This document shows, in pieces, positions 20,066-31,418 of a stretch of DNA of 64,000 nucleotides. Source of the DNA: Paracyclopina nana (lineage: Eukaryota > Arthropoda > Copepoda > Cyclopoida > Cyclopettidae); NCBI GenBank assembly GCA_019096065.1, contig JAGUCH010000004.1, positions 6,014,001 through 6,078,000 on the forward strand. The letters are read 5' to 3'. The notes below the pieces were generated by a model. That model saw only the letters and a list, made by a program, of their open reading frames with translations, was not told where the DNA came from and did no database searches. Position 1 is the stretch's first letter. Each line of letters starts with the position of its first letter. The position numbers and the translations under genes are program-made.

Positions 20066-23000
20066 ATGAGTGCCACTGGCAACATACAAGGCGTCCAATG
20101 GGTGCCTGGAATGCCCGACTGCGTAGTAAATTGGTCCACTGATTTGAAACTGTACAAAATCTCAGTCGTCCCCCGAGAATACAAGCCAAAGAAGAGCGAC
20201 CATCAAGACTACATTGTCAACTGCCCAGCTTTAAAGTCCGAGCTCAAATGTCGCATCAACGAAGCACCTCACTACACAAAATGTGTGTCCGTGTGTCCGG
20301 TGGGAGCTTCCACACCCTCCAGCCCCAACCGGTCTCCAACAAGTCAAGTTCCAGCTTCTGGGGCTTCAGATGTCAAGGTGGCTGTCGGGCAAGCCAATGG
20401 ACGCATCAGTCTTTTGTCATTCTATGCTGGAGGCGCTGCCATCAAAGAGTTTGGCCCCAAAACTGGGAGGCAATGCTACGATCTGGCTTGGAATCCAAAG
20501 TATACCAACTACCTGGCAGCCGCCTACGAGAAAAATCGCAATGAAAATTCAATCCTGATTTTTGACACCTCCATGAACATGCCGAGTCAGCCTGAGGTGG
20601 CCTCGAATTCTGCTGCGAGCGCTGTAGCGAAAATGGTTACCAAGTCATCCAACTATGTGGCTAGGGATTTTATCAGGGCTGCAGTTGAATTGGGCCTCGG
20701 CGAGACTTGCAACAGCTTGGCGTGGTTCAATGACAAGCCCGAGACTCTGGTGGCTGGATTTAACCTGAAAAACCTCAAGATTTTCGATATCAGATTGGGC
20801 TCTCGCACCCATATGAGCTCCAAGCCTTTGAAGCAGAATGTCACAAGATACACGTTTGGTCTCTGCGTAGATCCCCACATGGATTTCAGAGTGGCCTCTT
20901 ACTATGAGGACACTGTTGCCATCTGGGACACGAGGAACTTTGACAAGCCCATTTGGACCAAGTCCCAAAGTGGAGAAATCGTCCACCTCTCGTGGAGTCC
21001 AACAAGATCTGGACTGTTGTGCTCCATGGTCAAAGGCAGTACCGACACTTTGATGCTGCACGACATTCAGTCATGGTCATTTATGTCCGAGGACGGAGAA
21101 CCTGCTGTCACTCAGAGGGCGGTGTTCGTTTTACCTCTTGAATATCCAGGTAATAATTTTCTAGTCCTTGTAGCTTTTTCATGGATGAAATCATTGGCCA
21201 ATTTTCTTTGATAGATCCCGCCGTTCATGTGGACGAAGATGTGGAAATTGAAGGGAAAGATGTCATCACCTCCTTTGCTTGGCATCCCACGGAAGAAAAC
21301 TGTCTTGTGGCCTGCAGAAAGGATGGAAGGCTAGCTGAAGTCCATGTCATGGAACGAATCGCCCCTAGCTGGTCTAGCCGGCACTTTTTGGCCTGGCCGC
21401 ACAATGGAACTTTGCGGTCTTTTGATACGAATGGCGAGTCCTTCTGCCATACCAATGACATCTCAGTCGTCATGGAGAAAAGAGCCAACGAAGGCTGCTT
21501 CAAGTCTGCATCTCCACCCATCAGCTATGAAGATGAGAACTTGGGCTATCACATAAAGCTAGGTTTGAGCTGCTTTTTTAACTTTCACGTATAGCTTTTA
21601 GAACAGTTGAGCGTTTTCAGCATTTTCTTGGCTGGAAGACTGCAAAGCTCTCATGAGTGACCTGGCTTTCAAGAATCAGTTCCCACGGCAAGTGACGAGT
21701 CCTGGGATCAGAACAGCCCTGGGCCTCGACCGTGGCAAGGGCATGACTTTCGTTCTCAAGTCTGACATCACGTACAAGAACTGGAATGTTGGACATGCCG
21801 TCGAGCCGAAGGGACAAAAGCCCAAGCGCATATTTCAGGGGGATGCTCGCCACAAAGCCCTGAGACTGTGCGGTTGGGGCATAGACGAGGCCGAGCTCAA
21901 AGTGTTCACAGAGAGGCTCGAGAAACGCGGAGAGTTTTCACGCGCTGCAGCACTAGCAGTTTTCAACCTGGAGATTCGACTGGCTTTGCAAATTCTCGAG
22001 CGGGCCTCGGATTGCGAACTTTTACCTATGGTAGCCATGGCTTTGTCCGGGTTCAGCGAGGAAAAAGTGGGCGATCTCTGGCGCGAAATGGTAGCCAGCC
22101 TCGTACCGAAGTTGCAGCAGCCCTACTTGAGGACCATGTTCCAATTCTTGCTGATCACGACCACTTGGAATGGCTCAGACATGGAAGCATTTGATGCCAT
22201 CCTGCTTGAAGAGGGTATCATGCCCTCTGACCGAGTTGCGTTTGCCTGCCTGTATTTGCCAGATGAGCGGCTGTGCGATTTCGTCAATCAGTACTGGGAG
22301 AAAGCCTTCCATGATGGAGACATTGGTTCCATCTACTTGTCAGGTGCATCAAGCAACGAGTCTGTGGACTTGCTGCAGCAGTACATTGATCTCACCGGGG
22401 ACATTCAGACAGCCAGCTGGATCTCCCTGCTCTACATGCCTAATGAAGTTCTGAACTCCAACGAGACCGTACAAAATTGGATGTTTAGCTACAGGAATTT
22501 ACTCAGCACTTGGCACTTGGTGCGTGAAAGGGCTCAATTTGACAACTCTTGTCTCTCGACCGGAGCAGTAAAGGTGCAAATGCAACAAGTCTATGTCTCC
22601 TGCAACTTTTGCGGTCACCCCATAAGCAAAAATAACAACGGTCTTCCGGAGATGGTCATTCCTGCCAACGCTGCAAACATTCAGGATATGAAGAAGGTGG
22701 CAGCTGCTTTGAACACCAACGGCATTCAGAAGCACACTGCTCGATTCCAGTCTTGTCCTTCCTGCCGAAAGCCTTTGCCCAGGTGCACGGTGTGTCTGCT
22801 CAATATGGGCTCGCATTCGGGCTACTTGATCGGTGCCAACCATCACTTGCCCTCGGACAAGAACAAGGCCGGAACCAAGGTGACGCCCTTCAAAAACTTC
22901 TTCACTTGGTGCCAGCTGTGTCGACACGGTGGTCATGCCGAGCATATCCAGGACTGGTTCGACGAGTACTCCGAGTGTCCTGTGAGCGGCTGCAGCTGCA

Positions 23001-23128
23001 AATGCAACTCGATGGACATAGAGCTAACGTCAGATTTGCTCAACAATCCACCTGATGACAGGAAAGTGGTTGATGAAATGATGGAAAACCTTTCATTATC
23101 TGAGGCTGAACAACAAGTTATCAAATGA
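20066..23128 (+). CDS. MIOS: MIOS (Mio), GATOR2 complex subunit
   Basis: WD40 protein of the GATOR2 complex, which relays amino-acid sufficiency to TORC1 at the lysosome. Exons 20066-21149, 21215-21562 and 21621-23128 encode 979 aa. It begins with the MIOS-typical VQWVPGMPDCVVNWSTDLKLY, followed by the N-terminal propeller (SLAWFNDKPETLVAGF, FGLCVDPHMDFRVASYYED). A helical solenoid comes next, and the C-terminus is a Cys/His-rich zinc module (CNFCGHPI, CPSCRKPLPRC, WCQLCRHGGHAEHI, ECPVSGCSCKC) as in MIOS and yeast Sea4. The introns are 65 and 58 bp. A 5' UTR intron probably ends directly before the ATG. The RWDD2 ATG lies 82 nt after the stop on the same strand, suggesting a shared precursor. 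Confidence 0.95.
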
Positions 23129-23192
23129 ATATTTTACTGTCAACTACTAAACACAATTTGCATGTTATGAGGAAATACAAAACATATTGATC

Positions 23193-23210
23193 TTTTTATT
23201 TTTTATAGAC
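23193..23210 (+). promoter_or_regulatory. Splice acceptor two bases before the RWDD2 ATG
   Basis: A pyrimidine-rich tract ending TTTTTTATAG lies in the 82-nt gap after MIOS. AG (23207-23208) is followed by AC and then the ATG. It is a candidate spliced-leader acceptor. Confidence 0.6.
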
Positions 23211-24062
23211 ATGGAGGATACGCAGGTAGTGCAGCAGAACTTGGAAATGCAATTGGCCGAAGTGGAGATGCTCCAATCCATGTACAGCGAAGATGAGCTC
23301 AAGTTCAGTGATCCCACTTTGTTGGCTGACATCAGAGACTGGATCGGTAGACCTGCTCCTGACTGCCAGCCTCCATCCATATCGTTCGTAATTTGCCTTG
23401 ATTTTGAGGCTCACGTTTCGTTCCCAACTGACTACCCTAAGGACAGGTGTGCCAAAGTGTTTGTGAGGTCACAGAAGTTAACGAGAGAAGGTCAGCAAAG
23501 GCTGAATAAAAGTTTGACTTTATACATGGAAAGCATTTTCGTGAGTGAGGGTGCCGTCGTCTGTGAAGCCGTGTCTTGGCTCAACGAGCATTTTGGCGAC
23601 TTCATACCAAAGGATATTGAATCTGACTGTGACAAGGGAAAAAAGCCCATAGAAGAGTTGGTTGCGGGCCGGCTGTGGTTATACAGCCACCATATTTATA
23701 GCAAGGTCAAACGCAAAAACATTTTGGATTTATGCAAAGATAACGAGCTCACTGGTTTTTGCATGCCTGGAAAACCGGGCATTGTGTGTCTGGAAGGCCC
23801 ACAAGATGTGTGCAACGATGTATGGGCAATCATCAAGCAATGGACATGGAAAAAGATTTCAGTGAGGTATGAAGAAAGTGAAAAATTGAAACCTGAGCTA
23901 CTACTCAGTGAATGGAGGAAGTTTGACAAGTTTGAAGAAGTTGGATTTGTGAAAGCAGAAACTCGTGACTATCATATGGACATGGGTCAATTCAGCAACT
24001 TTTTGCAAACTCACGGAGTTGATTACATGTTCAAAGAACTCTTCGGAATGGACAAATCCTGA
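23211..24062 (+). CDS. RWDD2: RWD domain-containing protein 2
   Basis: Single-exon 283 aa protein. The N-terminal RWD domain (about residues 10-135) shows EVEMLQSMYSEDELKFSD, a Pro/Tyr turn SFPTDYPKDRCAKVFVRS, and a C-terminal EAVSWLNEH helix, as in RWDD2A/B. The second half, with KRKNILDLCKDNELTGFCMPGKPGIVCLEG, corresponds to the DUF1115 domain that accompanies RWD in this family. The molecular function of RWDD2 is not established. It sits between MIOS and the cyclase, with gaps of 82 and 27 nt and a splice acceptor two bases upstream of its ATG. The frame extends upstream of 23211 but has no other ATG. Confidence 0.88.
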   Translation: MEDTQVVQQNLEMQLAEVEMLQSMYSEDELKFSDPTLLADIRDWIGRPAPDCQPPSISFVICLDFEAHVSFPTDYPKDRCAKVFVRSQKLTREGQQRLNKSLTLYMESIFVSEGAVVCEAVSWLNEHFGDFIPKDIESDCDKGKKPIEELVAGRLWLYSHHIYSKVKRKNILDLCKDNELTGFCMPGKPGIVCLEGPQDVCNDVWAIIKQWTWKKISVRYEESEKLKPELLLSEWRKFDKFEEVGFVKAETRDYHMDMGQFSNFLQTHGVDYMFKELFGMDKS

Positions 24063-24069
24063 CTGTATA

Positions 24070-24089
24070 TTGTTCTTTTTTTTCTAGTC
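24070..24089 (+). promoter_or_regulatory. Splice acceptor two bases before the cyclase ATG
   Basis: Within the 27-nt gap after RWDD2, TTCTTTTTTTTCTAG is a near-ideal acceptor. It is followed by TC and the ATG at 24090. No poly(A) signal fits in the gap. Confidence 0.65.
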
Positions 24090-25044
24090 ATGTTATGTAG
24101 AGTCTACCTTCTTTTCTGTTGGCTCAATGCTGCCAATGGCTCGCCCCTTGGCCTTCAGGTGGTCGATTTGACTCATGAATTCGCCAATGGCTACACCATC
24201 TCTTGGCCATCTGTGAAGCAGTACAATTTCATCATGGGCCATCGCGGGGTCAATGCCAATGGGATATATTACGAGGCCAATGAGATCTCCCAGGCTGAGC
24301 ACAGTGGAACGCACCTGGATGCACCTGCGCATTTTGGTGAAGGAAAGTGGAGAATGGGGGATATCCCTATGGAGCGACTCATCGTGCCTGGAATCGTGAT
24401 TGACATTTCGGCCAAAACAGAGAAGGACAGAGACGCACAAGTGACAGTTCAAGATCTCCTACACTGGGAAGATATGCATGGCAGGATTCCGGATGGTGTA
24501 GTTGTCATTATGAATTCAGGCATTGGGAAGCTTTATGGCAACAAAACTGCCTATTTCGGTTGGCCCGAAGGCACTGAGCAAAGTGATCCAACTGATACTG
24601 AAAATCTCCATTTCCCTGGGTTCTCCAGTGAATCTGCTGAATGGCTCACGACTCAAAGGTACATGACTCTGAAGCTCACTAAAAGACGTTAAGTTCACTT
24701 TTTATGAATTGAGGTCAATTTATGGGACTGGTGTGGATACAGCTTCAGTGGATTATGGCCAAAGCAGAATTTTCGAATCTCACCAGATATTTGCTGCTCA
24801 TAACATTTGGGGCCTTGAGAACCTTGCCAATATTGACAAACTTCCTCCCAAAGGCTTCACTGTGTACAATATGGCCTATAAAAGCAAGGAAGGCTCTGGT
24901 GGACCCACACGTGTAATTGCCATTCTGGATGGCAATGATGGTGGTAGACATGTTTACAGTTCTTCTATTCAAGAAGGCCGAGTAAGCAAGCTGTGGATTA
25001 TGGTACTATTATCGGTTTGCCTTTGTATTTCGACTGAACCATAA
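24090..25044 (+). CDS. Secreted cyclase / kynurenine-formamidase-like metal hydrolase
   Basis: Member of the cyclase (PF04199-type) hydrolase family, which includes bacterial kynurenine formamidase and isatin hydrolase. Exons 24090-24658 and 24714-25044 encode 299 aa; the intron is only 55 bp. A signal peptide (MLCRVYLLFCWLNAANGSP) is followed by DLTHEFANG, the metal-binding HSGTHLDAPAHF motif (HxGTHxDxPxH form), WPEGT, and GVDTASVDYG with SHQIFAAHNIWGLENLAN, all in family order. The C-terminus is a short hydrophobic tail (LWIMVLLSVCLCI) that suggests a GPI anchor. The substrate cannot be told. It is last in the MIOS-RWDD2 array, with a 27-nt gap and an acceptor two bases before the ATG. Confidence 0.88.
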
Positions 25045-25575
25045 TAGTAATAATAATGATAATTGTCATCATCGTGAAACACACTTCTTTTTGGCGACAC
25101 AAGCACACAGTAGTACGCGTTTTTTTCCTATGTACACACATGTAGTTCTTCTGATGCGATATTTTTCATTCATTTGGACCATATACTATATGTTGAATAG
25201 TACATGTAAGCAGGCTGCAACAATTTTTCTTTGAATGAATCTTGTTGTTGTTTCTCATACAACTTTAAAATGACGATGATAAGAGTAGTGTGAATTAATT
25301 TCGTCGTGCAATGAATGCAATTTTTATCAGTTCATGACCAGTGCGCGTTATTGGGTCGATCAACGTGTCATTTTTCAAGGCGTTTTGTACTTTTTTAGCA
25401 TTTTTCTCGAGTTTTTCGTCTTTTTATCCAGACACACCGCGTGATTAGCTTCAAATTTTCGAATGGTTGGTGGGACATCATTATGTGTAAGCAGAAGAGG
25501 ATAAAACTTAAAATTGGAACAAAAAGGGACAAAAATGGGAGGAGAGTGACTTAATTTTGAGAGTTATTACAACTT
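25045..25575. other. Convergent intergenic gap, cyclase / TP53INP
   Basis: AT-rich 3' flank shared by two convergent genes. A short TAATAATAATGATAATTGTCATCATCG stretch follows the cyclase stop. No coding frame or repeat family was recognised. Confidence 0.5.
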
Positions 25576-26124
25576 CTAGCACTGTTTGAGATGCTTATTG
25601 ACGCCCGCGGAGCGAATGGCCAAGTTGGCCTTTTTGCCAGCGGACTGGTGATAGCTACGAATTTTCACAGCCTTGTTGTGGCGCTCAGTGGCCTTGGCAG
25701 TCATCTGCTTGCCAGCTTCCTTCGATTTGGCTTTCTGCGAAGAACGCAAGGCCTTCACTTGGCTCAATGTGAGCCCATTAGCTTGAGCAATAGGGTTGGT
25801 CAAGCGCCTGGCAGATCTGGTGAGTGAGACGACATCTCTTGGCGGAGGAGGGACGACTTCCTCTTCATTATCAACAATCACCATCTCTTCTTCGATGTCA
25901 TCTTCACTGGGGGCATTGGAGGATCCAGTGGAGCCTGTCACAGGCCTGGGGGCTCCCTCGCTCATGGACCCGAGGGTGAGTTGGGGCTGGCCAGCGCCCC
26001 CGACGACCACCCAGTCATCCTCAACTTTGGGAGTGGCCTTTACGGCCTCAGCTGCTGGATCATTGCTGGTAGCCTCTTCGCTGGAGGAAGAGCCAAAAAT
26101 GTAGCTTGCCAGGTTACTGAACAT
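25576..26124 (-). CDS. TP53INP: TP53INP/DOR-type autophagy and nuclear cofactor
   Basis: Single-exon 182 aa protein resembling tumour protein p53-inducible nuclear proteins. These shuttle between nucleus and autophagosomes and bind ATG8-family proteins. The N-terminus MFSNLASYIFGSSSSEE parallels the family's MFQRLSSLFFSTPSPPED. An acidic LIR-like motif, EDDWVVV (about residues 35-41), matches the WxxL/I ATG8-binding site. The C-terminus has a basic helix with ATERHNKAVKIRSYHQ, similar to the family's NRARESR region. The centre is Ser/Pro/acid-rich and probably disordered. The assignment rests on these short motifs and on length, so confidence is moderate. It is convergent with the cyclase gene. 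Confidence 0.72.
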   Translation of the reverse strand: MFSNLASYIFGSSSSEEATSNDPAAEAVKATPKVEDDWVVVGGAGQPQLTLGSMSEGAPRPVTGSTGSSNAPSEDDIEEEMVIVDNEEEVVPPPPRDVVSLTRSARRLTNPIAQANGLTLSQVKALRSSQKAKSKEAGKQMTAKATERHNKAVKIRSYHQSAGKKANLAIRSAGVNKHLKQC

Positions 26125-27481
26125 TTTCTTGGAAATCAGATCAGGTCAACGGTTGTGGGATTTGTGCGATGAAATGGATGCAATTGCGCAGCGTTTTGAT
26201 GGTCCTCCTTTGTTACCAAGGTCAGCAGCTCTCGAGTGATTTCTTTTGCAATGGGGGATGAAGGCTTCGTATGCGCTAGTAAGGGAATGTTCACAGCCGT
26301 GTACGAGTTGAAAGTTGTTGCCAGGCCAGAGTGGTTGAAAATGGGGAGATCCTCTTGTGAAGTTTTTCAAATTGTGATCTTTCCTTGGTGAGGGTTTGAC
26401 AGTTAGTGACGCAGATCAGCTGAGCTCTGCTCTTTGTTTGACTCGCTTTGTTCAGCTTCTCATAGGGGAGGGGAGTGCGTTCGGCACATCACTATTCTCT
26501 CCTCTGTCATGAAATGTCAAGCCAGCATTGGCCGTCCGTGATCACGTGACTGGCATGCAAGGCAGCATTGGCTGGCTCGTGGATCGAACAAAGGCTTTCC
26601 TCATCGATTAGAGCTGCATGTCCCAGCCTGACTTTATGCCTGGCAACAGCATTACTAGCAGTTGCCAGCCTTTCTACTTCATAGACTACTATCTCGGATA
26701 CTACGTCGAATTCTAACAAGAAAAATTGAATTCCCAGACAAAAGTAAAGAACTTCTCGGTAAAACAAATATAAACAAATGATGGTTGATTGAAATGCAGC
26801 ATGATTTTCCGTCAAATGGCGGTGTTACCAGATTGGCGTAATTTTGCCGTCCCTTTGACTTTGGCGCTTTTTCGGACAGAACGGCCGCTTTGTAGAGCCA
26901 AACAGACTTGCTACACTGGGAGAGGCTACCATTATTTTGGTAGTAATGTTGTATCTTTATTAATTCTAGATATGCTCGTTTCGTTTAACAACTTGCTATA
27001 CTCAACACATAATGATAATAATAATAATAGTCAATAACAGAGGTGCGATTGAGAAGATATGCTTTTTTTTCGAGTGCATTGAATTTCCGTAACATCTTTC
27101 AAGAAAGGCCTGATTTTGAGATCTTTGGTAGAAAGCTGATGATTACTATGCATTGATAGCAATCGCTGCTCAGACGAAAATGAAAATGCGCTTTTTCTGT
27201 TGTGGTAGTTATTTGGGTTATTGGTAGTATCTCTGACTAGATTGCGTTGTTTGATTTTTGGGCTATCACATCGCCGCAACATATTATGGTGCGCTCACGA
27301 CAAGTACACATATGATGGAGGACTATGCTAGAGGTTACAAGGATTAACATTATTTCATAGGGTTCTCCTGCTTTTCAAAGCGAAAACGTATTGTGAAGTC
27401 GTACATACGAGTAGCATCATATCATCCTTCATCAACGGATGCCCAATTATTGAAGTCCTGCAAAAGGGAAAAAGATTTTTT
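26125..27481. other. Intergenic, TP53INP 5' flank and MFSD6 3' flank
   Basis: About 1.35 kb without a supported gene. Short open frames on both strands lack family similarity. The left part should hold the TP53INP promoter and 5' UTR. An AATAATAATAATAG run near 27010-27025 is a short microsatellite. Confidence 0.5.
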
Positions 27482-30271
27482 CTATGCGCAACAGTGGGAA
27501 TAGCATGAAATACCAAAGCCACTGGACGAGTATCCGCTCTGTGCTTGCGAGTAGCCAGCTCCATAGTACTGGCCTTGTTCCCCGGCTATTCTCCTGCCAT
27601 CTGCCGAGTAGTTGTAGCTTTCGGTTTGTTCCTGCAAGAATGGATTGTTGGCACCTCCTCCGGGCACAGCCTCAAAAGTCTGCTGCTGCTGTTCGTAGTC
27701 TTGCTCTTCCTCCATCATGCTCGATTTGGCCATCATGCCAGCGCCTCCAGGCACTCCATGTGGAGCCAAATGGCCGCCCTCGTTGGCGAGCTGAAGCATA
27801 TAAAAATATTGACTCAAAAGCAAAACAATTTAATTATGATTGTTACGTTGCGCGGATCGATGTCGTCTGGAAGGTCAGACATGAGTTTGCCCTCATTTCT
27901 GCTGTAGAAATTGACGAGGATGAAGAGGACCAAGAATACTGCGCAGAGCAGCCCATAAGCGCGGAAGACGAACACACTGCCATAGCTCTTGATGAGGATG
28001 CCGCCAAAGACGGCGCCACAGAACTTGCCAAATCCGTGATGCAATCCTTGCAGGAAGCTCTGAGCTGACGGCCTCAATTCCGCGTCCGTGTTGTGTGCAA
28101 TGAAGGAGCAGCACGCGGCCCAAACTGCAGCGTGCGTGATGCCTATAGAAACGTAATGCAAATATTTACGAGATTATCTATATATGTAGTAGAGTTATAT
28201 AAACAACTCACCTTGAACGAACTCAAAGGGGAGGACCAACCAGGGCCAAGTGATGAAGGAGATGTAGATGAATCTGACGACGTTGCAAAACAATCCAAGG
28301 GCGAGGACCTTGATGTGGCCAATCTGGCTGATGATCTTAAGGCTGTAGAAGTGAGCGGCCATTTCTGACAGGTGATTGAGAACGGAGGCAATGCCGAACA
28401 GGGTAGGATTTCCACCATAGTCCTGTCAAAGGCGTTAAAACATTGGTAATTACCCAATATTATATCTATACAGATTGTCCCACCAATTTCGGATTATAAA
28501 ACATTAGTTCGGACGCCAAGTCGAGGCTGATAATTGGCCATAGAAATGTAGTCCCGTTTCATCGGAATGCTTTTTGCTAATTATGGTGGGACAACCCAGA
28601 GACTTGCAGAGTGCGCCGCCGAAATTGCAAACGCGCGACAGCCGATTCGGCCCATTTGTTTACTTTTTAAGAGCAGCCCGCTGCATGCAGCTTCGGAGCC
28701 GCATTCTGTAGTATATTAAAAGTCTCTGGGACAACCTGAAAATTAAGGAAAGCGTACTTGCAAGTGCCAGAACAGGAAGGTGAAAATGAGGCCCATGCCA
28801 ATGCCCATGACCCAAGCCACCAACATGCACATGAGCATCCTCAAATTGGCCATCGCCTTGAACACAGCCACGAATTCGGGCATGGATCGCAGCTGCTGCG
28901 CAAACACCTTGGCCTTTTTCAGCTTCTCCTTCGTGCTCTCATCCGGTTGCTTCTTCGCTTGCTGCAACAATAAAATAATCCACTTATCATTATAATTATG
29001 TTCAACTGAAATAGTTCCACCTTGCCCCCGTTGGCCACATTGTTCATGGGCATGTTTTGCTGGGCTGGAGCAGATGATGAGTACTTGAAAGGCAGCTGCG
29101 AGGCCACCACAAGAGCGCAGAACATGAGGACCGAGAAGACTCTGAAGCAGACGTCGTAGTTCTTCTGGTTCCGATTCATGTCACACTTGGCATGCTGGAA
29201 AATCTTGGAGTGGTCCAGGACCATGCCCATGACGAACATGGTCAAGGCCCAGCCGATGGAGCCAAACATGCGCTGGCTGCCATACTTGTCTTGGTGCTCT
29301 TCGCCGAGCAGGGTGATGACGGCCGAGTCGGCCAAGGCGATGGCCGGCGAGCTGAAGAACTCGCCAATGACGATCAGGAGAACGATGAGGAAAAACACCT
29401 TGTGGACGCCGTCGCGCTCGAAAACTTCGTTGTTCCACCGCGGAGACACCCAGACTTTATGGTGGGCCTGGGCAGTCGTGAACTCGATGATTTGCGGCGA
29501 ATTGCCCACCTCGTCGGATATGTAGTGGCCTTCCTTCCAATCCTGGCCCAACTCGTTGATGGGTGTGGAGCTCCTGCGCAGCCGCGCACTGCGCCCAGCC
29601 TCGGACTCCAGAGGCTGGGTGAGGGCGGGGTCGAAGCCCGCACTGAGCACGGCGTCGACGCTCCTCTTTTCCCTGGTGTCGTAGCTCTTGGGGAGCTTCA
29701 GCAGGATTTGGGAGCCGTTGAGATACTTGCAGGACACCACGGGAGGGTGGAGGTGGCCGATGGGCTGGGTGAATGCGATCCAGCACGCCAACGACAGCAG
29801 CATCATGATCTTGCCCTTCTGGAACCGCTTGGCGATCTTGTTCCAGAATGGGATGGCCAAATATTCCACTATGGGGCGAATGCCACTGAGGAACCCCGTC
29901 TGCGCGGTGTCCATGCCGATCTGCTTGAAGTAGACTCCCATCAGAGGAAACAGCGAGCCGAAGGCCGCGTAGAAGAAAAAGTAAAAGGCCTTGGCCACGC
30001 CCAGCCCCTGCTGCAGAGGGTCGGGGCAGCAGCGGCTGAGCAGGGTGGCAGCGGGGCCCGTTTTGGGCTCAGGGTACTTGTCAGGGTCTATTCGGTCGTC
30101 CTCGTCGTAGCTCGGCTGTTTCCACCCTGGAAGCCCCTTGGGAGCCACGTATTCGTCGCCCAGAGGCTGCGACGTGGGCCCAGGCGCCTTGGAGGGCACG
30201 CCCCCATGTGGACCCCCGAAGATGGCCCCGCCTGTCCCACCGGTTTCGAAGTTTTCGTTGGCGATAGACAT
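27482..30271 (-). CDS. MFSD6: MFSD6-type major facilitator protein, five exons
   Basis: Multi-pass membrane protein of the MFSD6 family (vertebrate member also called macrophage MHC class I receptor 2 homologue); transport substrate unknown. Minus-strand exons: 30271-29021, 28961-28758, 28422-28212, 28142-27847 and 27790-27482, 756 aa. After a Gly/Pro-rich N-terminus, LQQGLGVAKAFYFFFYAAFG opens the first helix. QTGFLSGIRPIVEYLAIPFW and IGEFFSSPAIALADSAVI are strong MFSD6 signatures, and GITHAAVWAACCSF with AQSFLQGLHHGFGKFCGA closes the core. A long extracellular loop sits between the second and third membrane blocks. The C-terminal tail is cytoplasmic, Gln/Gly/Tyr-rich. Intron 3 contains nested MITEs. 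It is divergent from LAP1. Confidence 0.93.
28471..28738. mobile_element. MITE with CAGATTGTCCCACCA ends, interrupted by a second element
   Basis: Left end CAGATTGTCCCACCA at 28471. The right end would read TGGTGGGACAACCTG but is split by the 132-bp element listed next. Removing the insertion and one target copy leaves about 128 bp. I found no matching outer target duplication, so the exact outer boundary is uncertain. It lies in an MFSD6 intron. Confidence 0.6.
28597..28728. mobile_element. 132-bp hAT-type MITE nested in another MITE
   Basis: Ends CAGAGACTT and AAGTCTCTG. A perfect 8-bp target duplication GGACAACC lies at 28589-28596 and 28729-28736. CAGAG ends with an 8-bp duplication match the hAT superfamily. 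It interrupts the right terminal repeat of the older element. Confidence 0.85.
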
Positions 30272-31418
30272 GTTCGGCTATTGTGAGATTCGGCCTTGTT
30301 CACGTGACGTAGAGGCTGGTTGAACAGCAGACTGGCGCGGCCTCGCTTGCCTTGCCATTATTGTGTGTAGGATAGCTCTGCTAAAGCACTGCGTGCGTGG
30401 TGGAAAGCCACTGCACTGAAGTAGAGCGTGCGTTTGGTTGATCCAACTTTCCCCCCTCGCCTCTTCTTCTTTTTCTTCTCTTGCTTTGAAAGCTCCTCGA
30501 AGGAAGGCTCCTGCGTACACCAGGAAGCATGCTGGAGCTGAGCGCATGACTTCTCCAACTCATGACCTGGGGAATTTTCAAAAATCAGCCTTTTTGCTTG
30601 AATTATTCTTTTACAATATGAAAAAAGAAATTAATTGGCGTTCTCCCTATGTTGGAAGCAAAATACGCAAAACTTCGCATTATGCACAAATATGTGTGTA
30701 ATGCAATATAGTTGGCTATAAAAAATAGAGGAAAAATGGATCCTACAATTCACTAGAAGTAAGTGTTAAATATAGCATTCTGCAATAGATTCCATCATCA
30801 GAAAATAGATCGTTATGCGATAATCAAGTTTTCTTGCGCATTTATTGGAACGGCGGGGGCCTAGATGAACATCACATAAAAATGTATCAAGGTGCGAAGT
30901 TTACAACAGCAGAAGAGAAGATAAGATACAAAATACTAAGATAGATAGCGCAAAAATTGGTTGACAATCGCTGAGTCATTAATCTACAATAAGTACATGT
31001 AAACAGATCATAAAGCAATAAAATAGCCTCAAAAATACGTTGTTTTATTATCGCAGAGGTTTCGCGATTTTCACAATTGTTCCGTGAATTCCCCGTGTGA
31101 ATAAATCAGCTGAAGTCAACACACGACTTTTTTCGTGGAGCGAGCCAGAAACTTTCGGCTTCATTGCTAGCTTTTAAACAAATAAATATCCGTCTCAAAA
31201 TTTCGAATTTGATCGTTCTCTACGCTTAAATTATTGCCTCAAAAATTACTGATTTTTCCATCAGCTGAAAAATTGGTTCTGGCTCATAAAAAATGTCTCG
31301 AGCTCCTTTGAGCTTATGTTGCTCAAGCTAAAGTATTGCTTCGAGGTTTCATGTTTGAAATTCGCGCATTCATCATCACGCGTTGATTATTTTTCGTCAA
31401 ACTACATTGCGATAAAAA
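30272..31418. promoter_or_regulatory. Divergent promoter region MFSD6 / LAP1-PLPP6
   Basis: 1.15 kb between divergent start codons. The MFSD6 side is GC-richer, with a TCTTCTTTTTCTTCTC tract near 30465; the LAP1 side is AT-rich. No gene is supported. Confidence 0.4.

Noticed and set aside
29192..30286. 364-codon open frame on the plus strand opposite MFSD6
   Set aside because: It is antisense to a well-supported MFSD6 exon and has low-complexity Val/Leu/Gly composition typical of a shadow frame.
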